Shown here: piece after piece, positions 1 to 5,986 of the stretch | Layout of the letters: each line of letters opens with the position of its first letter | Position numbering within the stretch: the first letter of the stretch is position 1 | NCBI GenBank assembly: GCA_005788145.1 | Contig: SXYY01000183.1 | Span: 1-13,712 of the forward strand | DNA from: Bacteroidota bacterium | GTDB taxonomy: Bacteria > Bacteroidota > Bacteroidia > NS11-12g > UBA955 | DNA length: 13,712 nucleotides | Reading direction: 5' to 3' | The notes under the pieces: model-generated | The model's input: only the letters and a program-made list of their open reading frames with translations | The model's database searches: none | Told to the model about the DNA's origin: nothing | Made by a program: the position numbers and the translations under genes

Positions 1-472
1 GGTGTCCTTCCCACATGGGAGCATAGAACATGTCTACGACTTGGCCTTCAAACCATCCACCGAGGTAGTGGTTGGTATCGGCATACAAAACACCATAGAA
101 AACAGAATCAATGATGTTTCCCATCGCTCCAGACAGTACCAAGGCAATACAGATGAGTAGCCCCCAATTTGCATCGTTGCGGATGCATTTGATGAGATAC
201 CAGAAGCCGAAGGCCGATACGATTAATCGGAAGAAGGTAAGGATAAGTTTTCCTACTTTGCCTCCTCCGAAGAGTTTCATGCCGTAGGCCATCCCATCGT
301 TTTCGATGAAATAGAGTTTGAACCAATCGCCGAAAATGGGTTTGATTTCTCCGAGCATGAAATGTCCTTTGATGTAGGTTTTGATCCACTGGTCGGTAAT
401 GAGCAGCAGCAAAATGGTGGCCATCGGAACCAAAAATTTCCGATTTTTCAGCAGAGATTGGGCGTAAGACAT
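1..472 (-). CDS. lspA: Lipoprotein signal peptidase (signal peptidase II), 3'-truncated by window edge
   Basis: This inner-membrane aspartyl protease removes the signal peptide from diacylglyceryl-modified prolipoproteins. The 157 visible codons begin MSYAQSLLKN. They contain hydrophobic segments at about residues 13-27, 76-95 and 104-118, and the family blocks ENDGMAYGM (57-65), GAMGNIIDS (115-123) and VVDMFYAP (145-152). D122 and D147 correspond to the catalytic aspartate pair. A roughly 20-residue stretch between the last two blocks is, as I recall, usual in Bacteroidota LspA. The C-terminus lies outside the window. The ATG is 7 bases past the stop of the DksA-like gene, so it is almost certainly the last visible gene of the ileS operon and has no promoter of its own. 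The window cuts it, so nothing can be said about what follows. The assignment is secure from the motifs; the start is supported by tight spacing and by the short basic N-terminus before the first membrane segment. Confidence 0.97.
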   Translation of the reverse strand, partial: MSYAQSLLKNRKFLVPMATILLLLITDQWIKTYIKGHFMLGEIKPIFGDWFKLYFIENDGMAYGMKLFGGGKVGKLILTFFRLIVSAFGFWYLIKCIRNDANWGLLICIALVLSGAMGNIIDSVFYGVLYADTNHYLGGWFEGQVVDMFYAPMWEGH

Positions 473-479
473 TGAAGGT

Positions 480-854
480 TTAGCGCTTCAGTTTGGCTTC
501 GATGGTTTGGGTGGTATGTGGCACGGCACGCAAGCGTTCTTTGGGAATCAATTTGCCTGAGGTTTTGCATATGCCGTATGTTTTATTTTCGATACGCACC
601 AAAGCGGCTTCCAAATTTTTGATAAATTTCAGCTGATGTGCTGCCAACTGATTGAGATTTTCTTTCTCAAACGTATCCGCACCATCGTCGAGTGTAAGGT
701 AATTGTTGTTGGTGCCCTCGCCACCGCCCTCACCGTCTTTTAGGTTGGCTTGAATGGTTTTGAATTCATCTTTGGCGATTTCCATTTTCTTCAAGATGAT
801 CTCTTTGAACTCTTGCAGTTCATCGTCGTTGTAGCGGGTCTTTTCTTTTTCCAT
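480..854 (-). CDS. TraR/DksA-family RNA-polymerase-binding regulator with degenerate zinc finger
   Basis: This 124-residue protein resembles DksA, which binds the RNA polymerase secondary channel and, with ppGpp in proteobacteria, modulates rRNA and amino-acid promoters. It has a charged helical N-terminus, a Gly-rich turn (41-47), and an acidic tip LDDGAD (55-60) where D57 and D60 match the Asp-X-X-Asp pair of the DksA coiled-coil tip. The C-terminal block is YGICKTSGKLIPKERL (93-108). In classical DksA the finger has four cysteines. Here only C96 remains, the second CXXC position reading VPHTTQT, so zinc binding is unlikely; close relatives in Bacteroidota show the same loss as far as I recall. 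It lies 3 bases after the ileS stop and 7 bases before lspA, so it is translated from the same transcript. Its exact role in this phylum is inferred from the family only. Confidence 0.9.
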   Translation of the reverse strand: MEKEKTRYNDDELQEFKEIILKKMEIAKDEFKTIQANLKDGEGGGEGTNNNYLTLDDGADTFEKENLNQLAAHQLKFIKNLEAALVRIENKTYGICKTSGKLIPKERLRAVPHTTQTIEAKLKR

Positions 855-857
855 GGC

Positions 858-3800
858 TTAAACTTTTCGGATGTGGATGTGTACGGGGTAATCGTAAACG
901 TCGAGTATGTGCTCACTATCATCCTCTGTAGTTTGGATGGAATGGGCCAATACTTCCCCGCAAATATAAGTGTTAAAATGGTTTACGCTTTCTTGAACGG
1001 CTGCATCGGATTTGAAAAGTACTTCAATCCGATCTGTTAGGTCGAGTCCGATGTCTTTTCGGAGGTTCTGCACACGGTTTACAAACTCCCTTGCCATACC
1101 TTCTTGGTGGAGGGCTTCGCTGATGGTAATATCGAGGGCAACCGTAGCGCCATTTTCAGAAGCAACGAGCCAACCGGGCATGTCTTGCGTGGCGATATCG
1201 ACATCCTCGAGGAGCAGGGATGTGGGGATGCCGTTGAGCGAAACTTGGAAGTTGCCATCGTTTTCTAGCTGTCTGATTTGGTCTTGAGTAAAAGACTGAA
1301 CGATGGCCGCCATGGCTTTCATCTCGGCCCCGAGTTTCTTGCCCAACGTTTTGAAATTGGGTTTGATGCTTTTCACCAGGCTGGGGTGATTGGCCGATAC
1401 AAATTCAATCTCTTTCACGTTTACTTCTGAGCAAATGAGTTCGCTCATGTGCTGTACGGCTTCTTTGACTTCGGGTTTATCGGCAGGGAACAAGATTTTT
1501 TGAAGGGGTTGACGCACCTTGATTTTTTCCTTTTTACGCAGGCTCAGCACCAGGCTACACACTTGTTGTGCCAGGGCCATAGAATGTTCCATCTTTGGAT
1601 TTACCGCGGTTTCGTTGGCTTTGGGCCAGGCTGTCAGGTGCACGCTACTGGGCACGTTGTGATTCGCGATGCCAGCAGTATTCAAAGCGCGGTGCAACCA
1701 ATCGCTGAAGAAAGGGGCGATGGGCGCGGTGAGTTGTGTAACGGTGTTTAAGCAGCGATAGAGTGTTTCGTAAGCCGCTTTTTTATCGTCGTTGAGTTCC
1801 CCTTTCCAGAATCTGCGTCTTGATAGGCGCACATACCAATTGGAGAGTTGCTCGCCCACGAAATCTTCGATGGCTCTACCGGCACGGGTGGGGTCGTAAT
1901 CGTTCAGGGCTGATTCGACCTCCAAAATGAGGGAATTGAGTTTGCTCAAAATCCATCGATCCATTTCACTGAAGTGAGCGGGATTCACCAGGTTGTTGGC
2001 ATCGAAGTTATACTGATCGAGGTTGGCGTAAATGGCGAAGAATCCGTAGGTGTTGTAAAGGGTACCCAAGAATTTCCTTTGCGATTCAACCACGCCATCC
2101 ATATCGAACTTGAGGTTATCCCATGGTTGTGCGTTGGTGACCATATACCACCGAACGGCATCGGCACCGTATTTGGCCACGGTTTCAAATGGATCGATGG
2201 CATTGCCGAGGCGTTTGCTCATTTTGTTGCCGTTTTTGTCGAGCACCAATCCATTGGCGATCACATTTTTGAAGGCTACCTCATCGAACAACAGGGTGCT
2301 GATAGCATGGAGGGTAAAGAACCATCCGCGGGTTTGGTCCACGCCTTCTGCGATAAAATCGGCGGGGAAGTTCTGCTTGAAAATGTCTTGATTTTCGAAA
2401 GGGGCATGCCATTGGGCATAGGGCATTGCGCCGCTATCGAACCACACATCGATCAGGTCGAGTTCGCGCGTCATGGCTTTGCCGGAGGGGCTTACCAGGG
2501 TAATGCGATCCACGTAAGGGCGGTGCAAGTCTTGGGTAAGGTCTTCTGCGGATTGGTTTAGGCCGAGGATTTGGTTGGCCTTTTCAATTTCTTTGTTGAG
2601 TTCATCGATGCTGCCGATGCAGATTTCTTCGGTGCCGTCTTCGGTGTGCCAGATGGGCAGCGGGGTACCCCAGAAACGTGAGCGGGAGAGGTTCCAATCG
2701 ACGAGGTTTTCGAGCCAGTTTCCGAAACGACCTTCGCCGGTGGAGGCAGGTTTCCAGTTGATGGTTTTGTTGAGTTCTACCAAGCGATCTTTCACGGCTG
2801 TGGTGCGCACGAACCAACTTTCCAGGGGGTAATAGAGGATGGGTTTGTCGGTACGCCAGCAGTGGGGGTAGGTATGCTCGTATTTTTCGACTTTAAAGGC
2901 TTTGTTTTCTTGTTTTAGTTTGATGGCGATGCGCTCATCCACACCAAGGTATTTGTCGCGTCCTTGTTTCTGGGCTTCTGCGACTTTTTCTTCATCGCTG
3001 AGGTAGGCTTCTTTGACGTATTCTCCGGCGAAATCGGTTACGCAATCAAGGAATTTTCCTTTTTTGTCGACCAGGGTGAGGGCGCCGATGCCATTTTCTC
3101 TGGCTGTTTTAAAATCGTCTGCCCCGAAGCTGGGCGCGATGTGTACGATACCGGTACCGTCTTCGGTTGATACGAAGTCGCCGATGACCACGAGGAAGGC
3201 GTCGCCTTCCTCGGGTTGGGCATATGGGAGGAGTTGGTGGTATCGGGTACCGGCCAAATCACTGCCTTTTTGAGTATTTAGTTTTCTCCAGGGGAGGATT
3301 TTTTGCTGTGGGGTGTAATCTTCCAGGGGTACTTCAGCGCCTTCGGCGCTGAAGTACTTTCCTACCAAGGCCGATGCCAAAGTCACTTTGATTTTGGCTC
3401 CGGTGTATGGATTGAAAGTCTCAATTTGGTCGTAATCGATGTCTTTCCCAACGGCCAAGGCAGTGTTGCTTGGCAAGGTCCATGGGGTGGTTGTCCAGGC
3501 GAGAAAATACTCATCCTCCTTGCCCTGTAACTGAAACTGCGCCACGACGGTGGTGTCTTTCACGTTTTGATAAGTGCCGGGCTGATTCAGTTCATGGCTA
3601 GAAAGTCCGGTTCCGGCCGCGGGTGAGAACGGCTGGATGGTGTAACCTTTATACAAAAAGCCTTTATCGTGGAGTTGTTTGAGCAAATGCCACAGGCTTT
3701 CGATGTAGTTGTTTTCGTAAGTGATGTATGGGTTGTCGAGGTCTACCCAATAGCCAATTTGCTTGGTGAGTTCATCCCAACGGTCTTTGAACATGAGTAC

Positions 3801-4166
3801 ATCGGCTCTGCACTCTTTGTTGTAATCTTCCATGGAGATTTTGGTGCCGATGTCTTCCTTTTTGATGCCAAGTCGCTTTTCTACTTGCAGTTCGATGGGC
3901 AAGCCGTGGGTATCCCATCCACCTTTGCGGGCCACGCGGAAGCCTTGTTGGGTTTTGTACCTACAGAAGATATCCTTGATTGCGCGGGCCATCACGTGGT
4001 GAATGCCTGGCATGCCATTGGCACTCGGGGGGCCTTCAAAAAAGGTGAAGCTCGGTGCATCGTGGCGTTGGTCGACGCTTTGTTGGAACACCGATTCTTG
4101 CTCCCAAAAAGCGAGGATTTCCGCTTCAATTTGCGGCCAATTTAATTGTTTGAGTGTAGGATACAT
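858..4166 (-). CDS. ileS: Isoleucyl-tRNA synthetase, eukaryote-like type 2 (IleRS2)
   Basis: This cytoplasmic class I enzyme charges tRNA-Ile with isoleucine and edits valine. It is 1102 residues, the usual length for type 2. The class I signature region reads SANGMPGIHH (48-57): the HIGH motif appears as GIHH (54-57), the swapped GXHH form. The CP1 editing domain shows the Thr-rich TTTPWTLPSN (225-234) and HIAPSFGADD (342-351). The tRNA-synthetase core continues with WNLSRSRFWG (491-500) and the second signature KMSKR (648-652). An anticodon-binding helical domain (about 730-850) follows, then a long C-terminal domain without the Cys-rich zinc finger of type 1 enzymes. It is the first gene of the ileS-dksA-like-lspA operon. 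The start at 4166 gives MYPTLKQLNW, a normal N-terminus, and lies 22 bases below a TAAATTTG -7 element. Two perfect inverted repeats lie within the CP1 coding region (3191-3213 and 3329-3357). Confidence 0.98.
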   Translation of the reverse strand: MYPTLKQLNWPQIEAEILAFWEQESVFQQSVDQRHDAPSFTFFEGPPSANGMPGIHHVMARAIKDIFCRYKTQQGFRVARKGGWDTHGLPIELQVEKRLGIKKEDIGTKISMEDYNKECRADVLMFKDRWDELTKQIGYWVDLDNPYITYENNYIESLWHLLKQLHDKGFLYKGYTIQPFSPAAGTGLSSHELNQPGTYQNVKDTTVVAQFQLQGKEDEYFLAWTTTPWTLPSNTALAVGKDIDYDQIETFNPYTGAKIKVTLASALVGKYFSAEGAEVPLEDYTPQQKILPWRKLNTQKGSDLAGTRYHQLLPYAQPEEGDAFLVVIGDFVSTEDGTGIVHIAPSFGADDFKTARENGIGALTLVDKKGKFLDCVTDFAGEYVKEAYLSDEEKVAEAQKQGRDKYLGVDERIAIKLKQENKAFKVEKYEHTYPHCWRTDKPILYYPLESWFVRTTAVKDRLVELNKTINWKPASTGEGRFGNWLENLVDWNLSRSRFWGTPLPIWHTEDGTEEICIGSIDELNKEIEKANQILGLNQSAEDLTQDLHRPYVDRITLVSPSGKAMTRELDLIDVWFDSGAMPYAQWHAPFENQDIFKQNFPADFIAEGVDQTRGWFFTLHAISTLLFDEVAFKNVIANGLVLDKNGNKMSKRLGNAIDPFETVAKYGADAVRWYMVTNAQPWDNLKFDMDGVVESQRKFLGTLYNTYGFFAIYANLDQYNFDANNLVNPAHFSEMDRWILSKLNSLILEVESALNDYDPTRAGRAIEDFVGEQLSNWYVRLSRRRFWKGELNDDKKAAYETLYRCLNTVTQLTAPIAPFFSDWLHRALNTAGIANHNVPSSVHLTAWPKANETAVNPKMEHSMALAQQVCSLVLSLRKKEKIKVRQPLQKILFPADKPEVKEAVQHMSELICSEVNVKEIEFVSANHPSLVKSIKPNFKTLGKKLGAEMKAMAAIVQSFTQDQIRQLENDGNFQVSLNGIPTSLLLEDVDIATQDMPGWLVASENGATVALDITISEALHQEGMAREFVNRVQNLRKDIGLDLTDRIEVLFKSDAAVQESVNHFNTYICGEVLAHSIQTTEDDSEHILDVYDYPVHIHIRKV
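3191..3213. repeat. Perfect 11-bp inverted repeat inside ileS
   Basis: Arms 3191-3201 (CGAGGAAGGCG) and 3203-3213 (CGCCTTCCTCG) are exactly complementary around one base, so the ileS mRNA can fold a GC-rich hairpin here (the inner pairs would open to form the loop). It encodes the CP1-domain stretch PEEGDAFLV (318-326). No U-tract follows, so it is not a terminator. Part of the encoded peptide (GDAF) is, as I recall, conserved in relatives, so coding constraint may explain much of it. Confidence 0.75.
3329..3357. repeat. Perfect 13-bp inverted repeat inside ileS
   Basis: Arms 3329-3341 (GTACTTCAGCGCC) and 3345-3357 (GGCGCTGAAGTAC) are perfectly complementary around a 3-base loop (TTC on the plus strand, GAA in the mRNA). 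It encodes YFSAEGAEV (271-279) in the CP1 domain. There is no T-run on either side, so termination is unlikely; it could affect translation speed or mRNA stability, or be a small palindromic insertion in frame. Confidence 0.8.
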
Positions 4167-4176
4167 TCGTGGGTAA

Positions 4177-4200
4177 TCAGTAAAAATACAAATTTACTGA
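4177..4200. repeat. 8-bp inverted repeat over the ileS promoter region
   Basis: TCAGTAAA (4177-4184) and TTTACTGA (4193-4200) are exact complements separated by 8 bases. The right arm and spacer contain the TAAATTTG -7 element read on the minus strand. It could be an operator for ileS or simply AT-rich chance; no regulator is identified. Confidence 0.45.
4189..4196 (-). promoter_or_regulatory. Candidate -7 element of the ileS operon promoter
   Basis: Read on the minus strand, 4196-4189 is TAAATTTG, an exact match to the Bacteroidota -7 consensus TAnnTTTG. Transcription would start some 6-8 bases further, giving a leader of about 15 bases before the ileS ATG at 4166. No TTG is found at the expected -33 position 19-21 bases upstream, which lowers confidence. 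Confidence 0.4.
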
Positions 4201-4290
4201 ATTCCAATGGAAAGTAGCATTTGCAAGGCAAAGCCCTGCGATGAATTAGAGGATTTTATTGGGTTGGTCGAAGATTTAACGATTGTCTGA

Positions 4291-4298
4291 GGGGGGGG
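4291..4298. repeat. G8 homopolymer tract in the spacer
   Basis: Eight consecutive G bases lie 22 bases before the G8 arm of the terminator at 4321. Either G8 could pair with the C8 at 4342-4349, so an alternative fold is possible. The tract lies in no recognisable gene. Confidence 0.6.
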
Positions 4299-4314
4299 TA
4301 AAATCACCAGAAAC

Positions 4315-4356
4315 AAAAAAGGGGGGGGCGGCCAACGGCCGCCCCCCCCTTTTTTT
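4315..4356 (-). terminator. Strong intrinsic terminator after the T9SS protein gene
   Basis: A perfect 13-bp GC stem (GGGGGGGGCGGCC, 4321-4333; GGCCGCCCCCCCC, 4337-4349) has a 3-base loop AAC. It is flanked by A6 (4315-4320) and T7 (4350-4356), so on the minus strand the stem is followed by six U residues. It lies 24 bases past the stop of the gene ending at 4381 and insulates it from ileS. It would also work in the plus direction, but no plus-strand gene is near. Confidence 0.93.
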
Positions 4357-4380
4357 ATTGGATATCGTTTTCTGTAATGA

Positions 4381-5916
4381 TTAGTCAACCATCAACTTGC
4401 GGCTACCTACACCGTCGTTGAATTGCATCTGCACCACATAAATACCTGTAGGCACGTTCAACTCATAGACGTTGTGGATACCGTTCACGTTGAATTCACG
4501 AACAACGCGACCGTTCAAATCAACCAAGGTAGCACCGGTCAATACGCGGTTTTCCCAGTTGTTGTGAATGATCAATTGGTTTTTGGCTGGGTTTGGAGCC
4601 AAAGTTACGTTTGAACCCAAGTTGGTCTCTTCGATACCCACAGAAGCAACCAATCCCAAAGTAACGGCAATACGTGGCGCCATATAACCCATTACCGAAT
4701 CTACATATTTCATCGCTTTGGTCTTGCTCCACATGGGGTTAGACGCTTTGATACCCGCCAAAATCACAGGAGGATTGTAAGGAGGGTTGGGCAAACCTTT
4801 GATTGCAGTGGTATCGTACCACTCGTAAGGACCTGAAGCGTTGGCCAAACCAGCGATCGGGAACAAACCGTCAACATTTTTGTTCAACTTGTTGGCTTGG
4901 GTAGTGTACACGTCCATCACTTTGCCTTTGTATGGAGCAGTGTTGCCCAAACGCTGACAGCGAGACATCGCATCGAAACCACCGCTTACTTCAACTACTT
5001 GCAAGGTTGTACCAGGTACGTTTACCATGCCTGTGGTGTAAGGAGCGAAAGGATCTCTTACGGAGTGAGCCCAAATCAATGGAATTTCACCAGCTTCCAT
5101 CCAAGCAGAGTCTCCGATTGCACCACCCACAGCGAAAGCCAAACGGGCGTTAGAAGTGTAACCCACGTGGTTCGATTTGCAGAAACCACCCATTGCTGGA
5201 TTGTCTACACCGATACCGAAACGGTTACCCCAAATGGTGTCGTTCACCATCACTTTACCTGTAGTTGCATCGCGGAATTTGATGCTCTTGATTTCGCTCT
5301 GACGGTCAATACTTGCATAAGCACTGGTGATGTAACCACCGGTACCATTACCACCTACGGCGATTTTGGTTGTGTCGATGTTGTAAGGGTTACCACCTTC
5401 TTTTACGCTCTTTTTCATGAAACGTACGCAGGTAGCCAAATCTTGAACACCTTTGTAAGCGGCGTTGATGATACCTTGTTTACGGGCATCAACGGTAGCA
5501 GCAGCAGGGTTCCAACCCATTCGGTAAGTCATAGATGCAACCACGTAACCGCGCTTGGCCAATGACATACAGAAAGCAGCAGTAGCACTGTCGTCTTTGT
5601 AGCCCACGGGGCTATTGTTTGAATAGCGGGGCAAGAAAGAACCAGAGTGTGTAAAGATGATCAATGGTCTGTTTGTTGCGCCATCTTGGGGCTCGTAAAT
5701 GTCAGCTGTCATGGCTACAAAGCCATAACCGGGAGCCATTGATACTTTGCTGGTCAAAGTAGGTGTTCCGGTGAGAACGGTGTAGTTGTCACCGTAAGTC
5801 ACGTTTTTGGTAACCTTGATTTTGTCGGCAGTCAATACTTCGTCCACATATTTAATCTGGGCGAAAGTGCTTGAGGCCAACACAACTGTCAAGGTAGCGA
5901 GTAATGTTTTTTTCAT
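4381..5916 (-). CDS. Secreted alpha/beta-hydrolase-fold protein with T9SS sorting domain, probable pseudo-enzyme
   Basis: This 511-residue protein starts with a clear signal peptide, MKKTLLATLTVVLASSTFAQ. A carboxylesterase/dienelactone-hydrolase-like domain spans roughly residues 60-420: PLIIFTHSGSF (84-94, oxyanion-hole region), KRGYVVASMTYR (121-132), and the nucleophile-elbow strand TKIAVGGNGTGGY (183-195). It ends in a type A T9SS C-terminal domain (about 438-511): APNPAKN (440-446), VDLNGRVV (465-472), VPTGIYVVQM (488-497), KLMVD. The elbow normally reads Gly-X-Ser-X-Gly; here it is GNGTG (189-193), with Gly191 replacing the serine. D288 in SVRDPFAP could be the acid, but residues 289-450 contain no histidine. 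So two of three triad residues are absent, and binding or scaffolding is likelier than catalysis. It should cross the outer membrane by T9SS. It has its own promoter and terminator and follows a TonB-dependent receptor gene. The substrate is unknown. Confidence 0.75.
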   Translation of the reverse strand: MKKTLLATLTVVLASSTFAQIKYVDEVLTADKIKVTKNVTYGDNYTVLTGTPTLTSKVSMAPGYGFVAMTADIYEPQDGATNRPLIIFTHSGSFLPRYSNNSPVGYKDDSATAAFCMSLAKRGYVVASMTYRMGWNPAAATVDARKQGIINAAYKGVQDLATCVRFMKKSVKEGGNPYNIDTTKIAVGGNGTGGYITSAYASIDRQSEIKSIKFRDATTGKVMVNDTIWGNRFGIGVDNPAMGGFCKSNHVGYTSNARLAFAVGGAIGDSAWMEAGEIPLIWAHSVRDPFAPYTTGMVNVPGTTLQVVEVSGGFDAMSRCQRLGNTAPYKGKVMDVYTTQANKLNKNVDGLFPIAGLANASGPYEWYDTTAIKGLPNPPYNPPVILAGIKASNPMWSKTKAMKYVDSVMGYMAPRIAVTLGLVASVGIEETNLGSNVTLAPNPAKNQLIIHNNWENRVLTGATLVDLNGRVVREFNVNGIHNVYELNVPTGIYVVQMQFNDGVGSRKLMVD

Positions 5917-5955
5917 ATTGTTTATTTAGGTTTTTACAAACTTAAGGATTTACAT

Positions 5956-5986
5956 CAAACTTATTCTCATTCAATTATAAGTCAAA
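5956..5986 (-). promoter_or_regulatory. Promoter of the T9SS protein gene (Bacteroidota consensus)
   Basis: On the minus strand, TTTG (5986-5983) and TAAGTTTG (5963-5956) are separated by exactly 19 bases, a perfect match to TTTG-N19..21-TAnnTTTG. Transcription should begin near 5950, leaving a leader of about 33 bases before the ATG at 5916. The -33 box lies within the last codons of the receptor gene. A second TAAGTTTG (5944-5937) lacks an upstream -33 box. Confidence 0.82.

Noticed and set aside
1974..2561. 195-codon plus-strand open frame opposite ileS
   Set aside because: It lies wholly within the strongly conserved ileS coding sequence and shows no recognisable motif or promoter; it is an antisense shadow.
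4167..4380. T-box or other riboswitch before ileS
   Set aside because: The likely leader is only about 15 bases, and no conserved leader elements are visible; the structured sequence here is the terminator of the upstream gene.
4194..4388. 64-codon minus-strand open frame across the spacer
   Set aside because: Its translation is Gly and Pro runs produced by the G8/C8 terminator, so it is not a gene.
4897..5565. 222-codon plus-strand open frame opposite the T9SS protein gene
   Set aside because: Its composition (many Thr, His and Cys) reflects the complementary strand of a real gene; no domain or start signal is seen.
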